From NCBI GenBank assembly GCA_963932145.1, contig OZ010590.1:57695386-57759385 (forward strand): a stretch of 64,000 nt of DNA, written 5' to 3'. Below, piece by piece: positions 22,896 through 32,535 of the stretch. The stretch comes from Acanthosepion lycidas (Eukaryota; Mollusca; Cephalopoda; Sepiida; Sepiidae). The translations under genes were made by a program, and so were the position numbers. Position 1 is the stretch's first letter, and every line of letters begins with the position of its first letter. The notes under the pieces were generated by a model, which did not search any database, was not told where the DNA came from, and saw nothing but the letters and a program-made list of their open reading frames with translations.

Positions 22896-23235
22896 GAATC
22901 ATTGTATGCAGGTGAATATGTTTCTGAATTTTTTTTATCATTCTCTCATGTACCACTAGTCTTCAAAGGATGATAATAATGATGATTCATGTTTTAAGGA
23001 ATGGCATATGCATGGATAGATTTTACCTAAAGCAAGGGGTTGCACATAATGCATATTTCTGTCTGTCTCTGCTTTATTATATAGATACATTGTGTACAGG
23101 CGAATGTGTGTCTGGATTTGTCTATCACTCTCTTTCATATATCACAGGTTGCCGAAGGATGATGATGTTGATGAATCCTGTTTTAAGGAACAAGATATAT
23201 GTGGGTAGATTTTAAGTGAGTAAGAGGTTATACAG
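22896..23235. repeat. Tandem duplication, ~188-bp unit, two copies
   Basis: CATTGTATGCAGGTGAATAT at 22,900 and CATTGTGTACAGGCGAATGT at 23,088 start two collinear units. Both contain AAAGGATGATRATR or a variant, then CCTGTTTTAAGGAAC/CATGTTTTAAGGAAT, a GGATAGATTTTA/GGTAGATTTTAAG block and a GGGGTTGCACAT/GAGGTTATACAG block. Function unknown; no reading frame spans both. Confidence 0.75.
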
Positions 23236-23422
23236 GTCAAGAGCCACTCTGTGGGTCAGTAAATCTTTTATCTGAAATTTTAACTGTATAATATTTGATC
23301 AGTTTGATTAATGGGGGAGCATTGGGTTAAGTGCATTGACAAGAAAGAAGGTTGTGGTCAAAAATAGACATTTCCTATGTAAAAAAAAAAATTTCCTTAT
23401 GAGAAATGAACGTATTGATTTT

Positions 23423-23424
<2 letters not shown>

Positions 23425-23462
<38 letters not shown>
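23425..23462. repeat. (TA)n microsatellite
   Basis: About 18 TA units. Short antisense frames across it are artefacts. Confidence 0.9.
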
Positions 23463-23463
<1 letters not shown>

Positions 23464-23733
23464 TACTTCAAACATTATAATTATTAGCATATAAGTGTGC
23501 ACTTTTCCTAAAATACATCTATTGGATGCTTTGGTATGCATAATCAGTGATGTTTCTAGCCGAGGTTCATTAGGAGTTTCGGGTCTTTGAACATCATACC
23601 CCCTCTCCACAGTCACCAAACTAATACTAATCAGGTATCAACTTGAATAACATTTGAAATAATAAAAATGTCAGATTAAAAATGAATCCATTAAGTTTTC
23701 AGAAATATATACACAAACTAACTCACACATGCT

Positions 23734-23794
23734 CACACACACATATATATATATTTATATATATATATATATACATATACATACATATATATAT
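23734..23794. repeat. (CA)n/(TA)n microsatellite cluster
   Basis: Imperfect TA and CATA repeats just left of the FB2 inverted repeat. Confidence 0.85.
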
Positions 23795-23818
23795 TAAGAA
23801 ATGGACAAAGTCCGAAAA

Positions 23819-24193
23819 TTTATTTATTAAAGACATTTTTTATGTTTAACGTTCTTTTTATAGATACAAGTATTTAAGTAAATGCTCTGTTTATAATAAA
23901 CAGTATTAAATAACATTTACCGGCCTGAATGTCCGAGAAATTTTCATAGAAAATATTCGTCCTTTGACAGGATTCGAACCTGCATCCTATACGGAACTGC
24001 CATTTAGCCGGGCGTGCATAACTGATTCGGCCACAAAGGAGCATTCGGTTGGCAAAGGACGAATATTTTCTATGAAAATTTCTCGAACATTCAGGCCAGT
24101 AAATGTTATTTAATACTGTTTATTATAAACAGAGCATTTACTTAAATACTTGTATCTATAAAAAGAACGTTAAACATAAAAAATATCTTATAA

Positions 24194-24199
<6 letters not shown>
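23819..24199. mobile_element. FB2 foldback element, copy 2, long near-perfect inverted repeat
   Basis: Left arm 23,819-23,966 and right arm 24,053-24,199 are reverse complements over about 145 bp with few mismatches. Landmarks are ATTTTTTATGTTTAACGTTC, ACAAGTATTTAAGTAAATGC, TGTTTATAATAAACAGTATT, GGCCTGAATGTCCGAGAAAT and CATAGAAAATATTCGTCC. The ~85-bp hinge is a tRNA-like sequence annotated separately. (TA)n arrays flank both ends. Copy 1 at 12.0 kb shares the GGCCTGAA block and the hinge. Confidence 0.9.
23961..24039 (-). other. tRNA-like hinge (type II, Ser/Leu-like), not called as a functional tRNA
   Basis: Reading the minus strand from 24,039: acceptor-like CCTTTG at the 5' end pairs with CAAAGG at the 3' end. 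TGGCCGAATCAGTTATGC is a D-arm/A-box-like stretch. CCCGGCTAAATGG resembles an anticodon arm of tRNA-Ser(GCT) type, and GGTTCGAATCC is a perfect B-box inside a T-arm (GCAGG TTCGAAT CCTGT). Length is 79 nt with a long variable region. Its position in the loop of a long inverted repeat argues for a SINE or MITE core; Pol III transcription could still occur. Confidence 0.7.

Positions 24200-24262
<63 letters not shown>
24197..24262. repeat. (TA)n microsatellite, about 33 units
   Basis: Nearly pure TA repeat between the FB2 right end and a LINE-B 3' terminus. Confidence 0.95.
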
Positions 24263-24265
<3 letters not shown>

Positions 24266-24500
24266 TAATATTAGCCGTTTCCCTAAAAGGAAATTTTAAG
24301 CATTCATTGACCGAGCAGCCAGTGTTGCTGTCAGTTGAAAGCTATAAAATCCTTCTATTAAAATAATTTTTCAGTGAAACTGTCTTCTCACGTTCAGTGA
24401 CTGTTATTACTCTTTTCAGCATTGATGGGGGATTCCTTACTAAACTTTAATTTGAAGTAGTGTGTAACATCAACATTTTCATTATATAATTATTTTTTCT
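24263..24500 (-). mobile_element. LINE-B 3' end fragment
   Basis: Starts TATGGTAATATTAGCCGTTT (antisense tail), then AAGGAAATTTTAAGCATTCA, TTGACCGAGCAGCC and the AGCATTGATGGGGGATTCCT block, which encodes the C-terminus of the ORF on the minus strand. 5'-truncated and dead. Its tail abuts the (TA)n array. Confidence 0.75.
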
Positions 24501-24511
24501 TCAAGTTATCT

Positions 24512-24513
<2 letters not shown>

Positions 24514-24551
<38 letters not shown>
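24514..24551. repeat. (TA)n microsatellite
   Basis: About 19 TA units, directly left of FB3. Confidence 0.95.
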
Positions 24552-24554
<3 letters not shown>

Positions 24555-24572
24555 CATAAACAAGTAAATCCC

Positions 24573-25367
24573 AAATTACCTCATATGGGGAATAGCCTAT
24601 TTTGACAAACATTGACATTGGTTGTCTGCCTTAACCCTGGTGTGGAATGAGTTCATGTCTATAAATTTAGATGAGGCAGGAAGTAAAATTTAACTGTGAA
24701 AGCCAACAAAATCCAACTTGCTGAAAACATCTAATACAGAATTTATACATTTCAATATTTCAGTCAGGAAAAGGCATGAGACAGTCAGGGGAAGTTGGAA
24801 GGTATTTGTCTTAAAGGGAAGAAGTTTTATTAAAATGAACCTGAATATTAATCTTATGATACTAATTTGGGGTTACATGAAAAAAACAAATTTTTTATTT
24901 AAAATTAAAAGAGAAATAAAAAATGAATCCAAAAATAAATTTAAAATATATAGATAAAAGGATGTAATCGATTAATGCTAAGAGAGTTAGGGACATATTC
25001 AAGTAAGGGAAAGTTTATAAATTATAATTAATATAGTATAAAAGGCTTTGGGAGCGAATTTCAATATGGAAATTAGAATTAATTTTTGTTTTTTCTGTTG
25101 ACATTTTAGAGTTAGAAGGGAGTTGTTTTGGGTAGCTAAAACTATATTATGGAAATATGGTAGCTAATGAAGGTAAAACTATATTATGAAAATATTGTAT
25201 TAGATGTTTTTGGCAAGTTGGATTTTGTTAGCTTTCACAGTTAAATTCTAGTCCCTGACGCATCTGACTTTATAGACATGAACTCATTCCATACCTGGGT
25301 TGATAAGACAGATGACTGATATTATCATCTGCCAAAATAGCCTATTCTCCATATGAGGTAATTTTGA
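24573..25367. mobile_element. FB3 foldback element, ~170-bp arms and ~460-bp loop
   Basis: The left arm (24,573-24,738) begins AAATTACCTCATATGGGGAA and contains GGAATGAGTTCATGTCTATA, AATTTAACTGTGAAAGC and AACAAAATCCAACTTG. The right arm (25,197-25,367) is its reverse complement with modest divergence. The loop has no recognised coding sequence, though it contains a short direct repeat, AAAACTATATTATG, near 25,138 and 25,176. It is unrelated to FB1 and FB2 and has no visible tRNA-like hinge. No target duplication was identified. Confidence 0.85.
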
Positions 25368-25493
25368 ATTTTATTGTGTACTAATTATTTTCTGTGTGAT
25401 AATAAATACATTGAGCTCTTTTTTGTGGATCAGTCTTAATATTTTATATTACTAGGATCCAAATGCATTATATATCAACGTTTTTTTTACCTT

Positions 25494-25496
<3 letters not shown>

Positions 25497-25553
<57 letters not shown>

Positions 25554-25565
25554 GCACATACACAC
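25497..25565. repeat. (TA)n(CA)n microsatellite
   Basis: A long TA run of about 27 units followed by a short CACA region; a run of nine C lies near 25,613. Confidence 0.95.
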
Positions 25566-26595
25566 ACCATATAAATTTTAATTCCACATATAAAGCAATC
25601 TTTAAATCTTAACCCCCCCCCCGAAATAGGGGGTCGTCTAATACAACAGTTACAAAAAGCTAACCTTAAATCCTGTGGTGTATTGGCACTCGTATTTAGG
25701 CTAGTGTGTTTCTGCTGTGAATTGTGGCAGGTTAACAACTTCCTTATTATGGTAACATCTGATGTCAATATTTCTAGTTGAAACATTCCATATTATAATG
25801 CTGTATTATAGTTATAAATGTAATAAAATTACTTTTACTTCTTGATTTTGCATTAAAATATAAGAGACGATTACACAACAATTTGTAAAAATTCTACTGA
25901 TCAACACACAAAAGTAACAAATAACATAGACAAATAACATCAGCTTTATTTTATACTCAAAGGAATCATTATGATAGATCTAACTGCTAATGGCAGCATA
26001 GGTTAGTCTACTTTTTTGGTCATCTTATACCGTGACTATCAGATAAGATCACAAATTTATTTAGATTTTGGGTTTCATCTTATCTATAGATTGCTTTTTA
26101 TGTGAATATATACAGTAAATATACATGGAAGGAAGAATTTATAGACAATTTTTTGTACTTTATATCCATGTCTAACACATGGGAATAAGATTAAATTTGT
26201 CATTTTAAAGAAATACATTTAATGTTTGGGAATAGAAATAATTTTTCTTCTGTTTACCTGTTTTCTACACCTTCAATAACACCTGATGCCCAGACAGCAA
26301 AAATGGAAACCTCATTTTAGAGACAAAGTATGCACAGCTTCAAATTCTTTAAAAATGGTGAATCCATGCTCACCATTGTTTTGAATTTTAATTTTAAATT
26401 ATTTAAAACATTTTCTGAAAATGAAAAAAATATAAAACTTTACATATTTCTCGTTATTCTTTTATGTTTTTGTTATAGAGAATGTTTCTAAATTTGTGAA
26501 GTCACCAATCAGCCTTTATTTTGACTTAACAGACTATATCTTCTTTTTTGTGGTGTGTTCTTTCAAGACATAAGCAATTATGGCTCTCTACCTCC
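25566..26595. other. Unassigned A+T-rich sequence
   Basis: No recognisable gene or repeat. Reading frames are short. Confidence 0.55.
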
Positions 26596-26940
26596 TCCTG
26601 TTGCTGTAGCTTTCAATAAGTTTTGTCTTTTTGTTATTTCTCCCAGACCCTGTTCTGATGTCCACTTGCTTAAACCTGTTATGTCACGCATTGCTTTCAC
26701 TTGTGCCTCTTTCCCTCTATCTGCCCTGTGAGTATCAGATTTTCCAAGCCCTCCTTTCTCATTATGCGTCCCAGAAATTTCAGCTGCTCCTTCCTGATGT
26801 TAAGTATAAGTTTCCTTTTTGTCTGCATTTTCTCCAAAACCTCATCATTGCTAATATGTTTGGTCTCTCATATCCTGAGCATCCTTCTGTAGGACCATAC
26901 CTCTGTTGCCCTGAGTCTCTTCTCCATCCTTGAGGAGACC
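26535..26940 (-). pseudogene. RTE-clade LINE C-terminal fragment (antisense)
   Basis: The minus strand encodes the conserved C-terminal region of an RTE-type LINE. From 26,935 down: KRLRATEVWSYRRMLR, then VLEKMQTKRKLILNIRKEQL, KFLGRIMRKEGLENLI and LTGQIEG, ending near 26,540 with MIAHVLKGHGT-like residues (SHNCLCLERTHH in a shifted frame). Its order matches the copies at 37.4, 40.1, 46.4 and 55.8 kb. A frameshift and stops make it inactive. Unlike two other copies, no tRNA-SINE follows its 3' end. Confidence 0.8.
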
Positions 26941-26944
26941 ATCC

Positions 26945-27629
26945 AACATTCACTGGAAAAGGTTAAAAAGAAAACATTTTTTAGCTGTTTACCAAACTCT
27001 CAGTTTTAATTCCAAAATATTAACCAGTTTAATTTAATGATACTAATAAAATAACCAATTTTAATTTCAAGACATTAATCAATTCAACAGCTGTTAACAT
27101 TATAAATTGTTAATCAATTTATTAGTTTTATTTTAAAGGTATATTAATTAGCATAATAGCAAAAAAAAAAAAAAAAGCTTTTCAGTTTTATTCTCATGGC
27201 TGGGGAACTGAAAGAAAAAGCAAATAAGGTAAAAAAATGACTTACTGCTGAGACAGAGACTCTACACGTGCATTGAAAGTAAAGAAATCTAGAGGAAAAA
27301 AAAAGATGTCCTCTCATAAGGCAAATATTTAAGAACATTACATTCTTGCAAATACAAAATTTTGCTAGTAACATGCAATTTTCCAAATGTCAAAAAGAAT
27401 ATAAAAATCACATTAATGATGGGACAAGGGGAAATAGTTTTAGATCCTATGATTGTCGCATAGTCAAGTGTGGGTTTTCTGTGGTGGACGAATGGTAAGG
27501 GCACTAGATTGAGAAGAGAACAAGAAGAGATTTATTGTCGCCAAAGCAAACACTAATGAATCAAAGAGAAAGACAGTGAAATTGATTCTCTTGTAGGTGA
27601 ACACAAACTTCAATTCTCCCAAAAGAATT
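26945..27629. other. Unassigned sequence with a weak tRNA-like head
   Basis: Mostly A+T-rich sequence with a 15-A run near 27,162. GGACGAATGGTAAGGGCACT at about 27,485 resembles a tRNA D-arm, but no B-box follows at the right distance. Confidence 0.5.
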
Positions 27630-27641
27630 AAAATTATAGCT

Positions 27642-28552
27642 TTGTTTGTTTGTTTGGGTTTTATGCCATATCAACCACTGTGGGTTATTTAATGCCAAAT
27701 CCAGTTTATATGAATTTTAAATGCCTATTTTATATGGAACATTTTTAGCAAGCTAGAGCTTATTTGCTTGCACACTGCAAAATAATCCTAGGTATTTTTT
27801 GTTTAAGTCAAGAATTTCCATTTGATAAGGACAATTTATTTTCAAAATGATAAAAGGTAGGATGTTGTTTATACATCAGTCTATATCTTTGATAAGAGAC
27901 CAATTCTTTTTAGAAAATCCAATATATTTTTGGTTCAGTTTTTGCAAATAATTTCTTCATGTTCTTTGTGTTATAGAATTTTCTATGGATGTGTGTGAGG
28001 TTTGTACATTCTATTAGTATATGTTTTACAGTGTATTGTTTTCCACAGGAACATTTAGGAGGAGGTTCTTGTTTTAGTACGAAAGAGTGAGTTTTGTGTG
28101 TCCAATGCGTAGTCGAACAGTGGTGGTTTGTTCTTTTGTTTTAGGATTCAGTTTGTTTGTTTGGGTTTTATGGCATATCAACCACTGTGGGTTATTTAAT
28201 GCCAAATCCAGTTTATATATATATATATATATATGCCAAATATATGAATTTTAAATGCCTATTTTGTATGGAACATTTTTAGCAAGCTAGAGCTCATTTG
28301 CTTGTACAAAATAATCCTAGATATTTTTTGTTTAAGTCAAGAATTTCCATTTGATTGTTGATTGTTTTGTTTAACGGCATCTCAACCTTAGTGGTCACTT
28401 TATGCTGAGAATGATTTTGAGTGACTTTAAAAGTCAAAACGCATAGCTGGCAACATTATTGTTCCAAAAACATTATCTGAGGACTTGCTGTTGGATGTAG
28501 TTTATCGCCATACCCAGGACGCGCATGTAGTTTACCATCATACCCAGGACGC
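27642..28552 (-). mobile_element. Chimeric retroposon: SINE-M joined to LINE-E 3' sequences, one perfect 12-bp target duplication
   Basis: AAAATTATAGCT occurs at 27,630-27,641 and 28,553-28,564 and brackets the whole block, so it behaves as one insertion. Read on the minus strand: a SINE-M head (GCGTCCTGGGTATG, duplicated), one minisatellite unit and a first tail; then LINE-E 3' UTR (TCAAATGGAAATTCTTGAC onward) ending in AAACAAACAAA; then LINE-E coding end; then the LINE-E 3' UTR again with a second AAACAAACAAACAAA tail. A (TA)n run at 28,216-28,233 sits in the internal UTR copy. Confidence 0.8.
27830..28149 (-). pseudogene. LINE-E C-terminal coding fragment (I/jockey-like)
   Basis: On the minus strand from 28,149 one frame reads THKTHSFVLKQEPPPKCSCG, then KQYTVKHILIECTNLTHIHR and KFYNTKNMKKLFAKTEP before a stop. 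The pattern (CxCG...HIL.EC) is typical of the cysteine/histidine-containing C-terminus of I- or jockey-related LINEs that follows the reverse transcriptase or RNase H. It is severely 5'-truncated. Its 3' UTR gives SINE-M its tail. Confidence 0.7.
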
Positions 28553-28864
28553 AAAATTATAGCTGATAATCACTTTTTTTACTGAATGTGATATAGAAAG
28601 ATTTCTGTTAAAACATGAATTTTACGATATAGATATTTAACAATTAGATATTGAGATGTAAACATTATATATATCTAAGTGCCAAAAAAAAGAAAATTAA
28701 TATTATATATTACATATGGTTAATTTTGTCTTTATTTTAGAAATAGTGATTGGTTTTGTCAGTTGATGTTAAGTCACATTTTGTATCAGTTTAAAATAAA
28801 TTACTTTGTTATCAATAAATAAATGGAAATTAATTCCTTAATTTCTTAGAATAATTTATTTTCT

Positions 28865-29455
28865 GCAGGCTAGACTGGACTCTCTATACCCCGTTTATAA
28901 ATCTACCATTCACACATGCATTGAATACTGCTGTCATATCTGGTCTGGTGCTGCTACTATATATCACAAGATTCTTGACAAAATCCAAAGAGTCTTTAAT
29001 ATAATTGATCCTGATCTGGCATCTTGACTTCAGTCATTTTCTCTCCAATGTGATGTGACTTCCCTCTGTCTTTTCTAGAAATATTTTCATGGCAATTGTT
29101 CTGATTAGTGGCCACAATTGCATGAAGTTAAGTGTACTACTAGATTGGCAACTAGGTCTCATTGTTTTACTGTTGAACTAGCTATATGCACTTGTCAGTT
29201 CCATTCTAATAGTTTCTTTTCTCATATTTCTCACCTGTGGAACTTCTTTCCGATTTTTTTCCTCCTTGCCACCTAAAATGTTTGAAAATTTAAATGCAAT
29301 ATCAATTGCCATCTTCTGTCTTCCTGAATTTTGTTCTTTTTTATCCTTTCTCTTCACTAAAATCTTTTCGTTCTCTTTAACTTCCTGTAATCCTCTGCAT
29401 ACTGGTGGCATTATTGCCTTGCTTGGGGTGAAATGATTAAAAAATAAATAAAATA
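28865..29455 (+). mobile_element. LINE-A 3' fragment
   Basis: Translation with frame shifts gives VYKSTIHTCIEYCCHIWSGA, ILDKIQRVFNIIDPDLAS and VTSLCLF.KYFHGNCSD: the thumb and post-RT region of a jockey/CR1-like LINE. The 3' UTR ends with GGCATTATTGCCTTGCTTGG and GGTGAAATGATT plus an A-rich tail at 29,455. Several stops. Confidence 0.8.
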
Positions 29456-29849
29456 GAATTTGAGTGTAAATGATCCTTAAAATAATGACCACCTCAGAAT
29501 TTCAGACAGCACTATTTTACTAACCAATGTATCATATTTTTTGGTAGGATTTTACAACCAAAATTCTCTTAAAGTATTGTCATTTATACACAAAATTATA
29601 CAGCCTTTTATGTTTAACTCTAAGGAAATTTCAAGATTAGCATCATAAGATTCAGAAGGATTAATAATAAATATTAGGATCTCTTAATGATGAATATTAA
29701 GATCTTGATATCAAGATCATTTATGACAAATATTTACCTTGTTTTTTTTTTTTTTTATACAGGTGAAATCCTTATTAGCCAATTTTGATATCTATTTGAA
29801 TTCTTGCATTGCCTCAATCAGCAATTAACTTTTGGTTACATGAATTTTA

Positions 29850-30465
29850 AGTCTGTCTTCTACGCAATTCTTCTTGCCTATCTTGCACAATTATAAGTCT
29901 GCCATTCATTCATTTACTGAATATTACTGTCACATCCAGTCTAGTGCTTCTGCTATGTATGTAAACATTCTTGAAAAAATCCAGAGAAGAATCTGCAATA
30001 TTATCATTCCTGACCTGGCATCTCAGCTTCAGTTACTTTCCCATCGATGTAATGTAGTTTTCCTTTGTATTTTCTATAAATATTTTCATGATAATTGTCC
30101 TGATGAGCTTTCCTCTTTTCTATCAATTTATGAATTTAAGTGCAGTGCTACATTGACAGCTAAGTCTCATCATTTTACATTTGAATTGGTTAGATGTAGC
30201 CATAAGTTCTATGCTAACAGTTTCTTTTCTTACACTTCTCACTTGTGGAACTCTCTTCTGGATTCTTGCTTTTGAGTCAAATTTGTTCTTTAAAAATTTA
30301 AATGCAATGTCAATTATCATCTTCTGCCGTTTTGAATCTGGTTCTTTTATTGTCTTCTCCTTTAATAATGTTTTTTTTCTCAGATTCTTTCACTTTCTGA
30401 TATTAACCCTCCTTGCATCTTAGTGGCTTTATTGCCTTGCTTGGGGGTAAATGATTAAAAAAGAA
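29850..30465 (+). pseudogene. LINE-A 3' fragment with 133-residue open segment
   Basis: The best-preserved LINE-A coding stretch, 29,874-30,275. It contains HSFTEYYCHIQSSASAMYVN, ILEKIQRRICNIIIPDLASQ, HRCNVVFLCIFYKYFHDNCP, DELSSFLSIYEFKCSATL and SFFSYTSHLWNSLLDSCF, the C-terminal signature of jockey/CR1-like reverse transcriptases. The 3' UTR ends CCTTGCATCTTAGTGGCTTT, then GCTTGGGGGTAAATGATT. It lies about 400 bp downstream of another LINE-A copy on the same strand. 5'-truncated and non-functional. Confidence 0.85.
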
Positions 30466-30639
30466 AAAGATGTTAAAAATGTCACCACAAAAGATTTTAA
30501 TTTTCACTACAGTTGAAAAACATCCACATCAGCTTCCAAAATTAGACTCTCTTCCAAATATAACAATGCAAAAATGCAAGATCTGAAAATTCAAAGTTCT
30601 CTATCTGACTGTACTCAATTTATACTGTTGACATTCTGG

Positions 30640-30985
30640 TGAATATCAAGTGGTAAGTGGTGGAATCATGGTAGTAGTTAGAGTATCAAAAAATTATTGA
30701 AAAATTCCAGCCTTGGCTGCTATGTTCACTTAAACCCTTGGGAAAGCCTGAATCCATCTCTTATTCCCCAGTTAAAGGTTAAAGAGTGGAGTAGTCTAGG
30801 CTCTCTCTGTGTAGCAGCTAGCCTAAAAGAAGGGAAATTCCTAATTCCAAATTGTGGAGGAGGCAATTGACAGCCACACCACTGTCTTACCCAAGAAGGC
30901 ATGGAAAATCACAGATAATAAAGAAAAAGAATGATTAGAGCTATGATTAATTATGACCTTTCAGGACATGCAATTAAAAAAAAAA
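30640..30985 (+). mobile_element. tRNA-derived SINE (SINE-T) with poly(A) tail
   Basis: The head GGAATCATGGTAGTAGTTAGAG is A-box-like, and a weak B-box follows (AAAAATTCCAGCC). The body holds CCCTTGGGAAAGCCTGAATC, CATCTCTTATTCCCCAG and CTAGGCTCTCTC. The tail is a run of about 16 A at 30,975. The same body occurs at 38.1, 46.7, 59.5 and 61.8 kb. Confidence 0.8.
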
Positions 30986-31119
30986 AAAAAAGATTAGATT
31001 TTGTATTTTTGAAATAAGACATTACATTAGTAGTTTTAGATACCTTCAAAATTCCAGCGTCCAAGTAAAACAACATCGAATATTATTTATTATTTTTAGC
31101 TAACTCACTGCATTCCATT

Positions 31120-31200
31120 TACGCTTTTGACATTCTAATGAATAACAAGTGGTAGGAGGTGGTGTCATGGTAGTAGTTAGAGTACCTAAAAAATAATGAA
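31120..31200 (+). mobile_element. SINE-T head fragment
   Basis: Repeats the start of the preceding SINE (AATAACAAGTGGTAGGAGG, then GTCATGGTAGTAGTTAGAGT) and breaks off at 31,190. Confidence 0.65.
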
Positions 31201-31204
31201 TATT

Positions 31205-31860
31205 TTCAACATGCTTTGAATTAATCAAAACATTTCCAGAAACTTTTCTCATGAGTTAAATATCAAATCATGAATCAAGTAGATTGTAAAATTAAAAGCT
31301 AATCCCTCTGTAAAGCAATGTTTTATACTTAATTAAATTATAAATATCTTTTATCTATATTCTCATCCTCAAATTAATTTCTTTTCTTAATTCAAAGGCA
31401 AGTTCAATGTCTTCAGAAAGAGGGATGATACTGGTGAGAAAGGAATTAGTGCTATAGTTTTTGTTTATGTTTCTAAAGTAATATGATAAAAATGAATAGA
31501 CAACTCTACTTTTAATGAAGAATCCCCATTCATTGTTCTTAATAACTGAATAATATTTTATAATCAAACTGAATTGTTGACTCTTTATCACTCTGCATAT
31601 GATTACATTTGCTGTACAAAAAGTTTATCCTGCCACTGAAGGTGACTCTGATCTCTAAACAATAGTGTGTTTCATAGTTGCATTGTCATATCCTGCTATG
31701 GTAACAGTAAACAACTTTGTATGAAATTAACAATAAGGATACTGCAATTGAGAGACTTTGAAAAAGAATGCTCTAGAAAGGTAAGTAATATTAATAATGT
31801 AGAATGTTAAAGGTTAAGTAAAATAATAATCTTACTTATTCCATTGCATACATAAATTTG
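31205..31860. other. Unassigned A+T-rich sequence
   Basis: No recognisable gene or repeat. Confidence 0.5.
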
Positions 31861-31869
31861 GAAACATGC

Positions 31870-32535
31870 ACTTTCTCTTTTATTCTCTCTTAGTTTCTGC
31901 CACTGATTCATTATTTCTCTTTTAATCTTTCATTCTCTGTTGCTTTTTCTTTCGATCTTCTCCTTATTTCATTTTTCTTTCTCTCACCCTTTCTCCTACT
32001 TACTATTTTTCTTTCATTTTTATTCTTTTACATGATCAAATTTTACTCCTTTTTCATTCTTTTATTTTCTTTTTTTTTAATTTTATTTTCAATTTTTATT
32101 TTTTATTTTTGCTTTTACTTTATCTCTCGTTCTCAATCTCACATTAACTTTCTTCCACTTTTTCATTTATTTTTATTTTTCTTTTTTACTTTCTTTCTCT
32201 TTTTCTTTTTCTCTTTCTCTTTCTCTTTTTCTTTCTCTTTTTCTTTTTTACTTTCTTTTTCTTTTTGACTTTCTTTTTCTTTTTGACTTTCTTTCTCTTT
32301 TTCTTTTTTTTTCTTTTTTTCTTTTTTTTTCTCTTTTTTACTTACTTTTTCTCTTTTTACTTTCTTTCTCTTTTTACTTTCTTTCTCTTTTTACTTTCTT
32401 TTTTACTTTTTCTTTTTTACTTTCTTTCTCTTTTTCTTTCTCTTTCTCTTTCTCTTTTTTACTTTCTTTCTCTTTTTCTTTCTCTTTTTCTTTCTCTTTT
32501 TTTTTTCAATTTCTCTTTTTCTACCATTTGTCAAT
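31870..32535. repeat. Polypyrimidine (CTTT/TTTC) tract, ~650 bp
   Basis: The plus strand is almost entirely T and C, densest at 32,170-32,520, built from TTTC, CTTTTT and a recurring ACTTTCTTTCTCTTTTT motif. Phenylalanine/serine/leucine-rich open frames over it are compositional artefacts. Confidence 0.95.

Noticed and set aside
23961-24039. Functional tRNA-Ser/Leu gene
   Set aside because: Good B-box and acceptor pairing, but it lies in the hinge of an inverted-repeat element, the D-arm and variable region are irregular, and a related degraded hinge exists at 12.17 kb.
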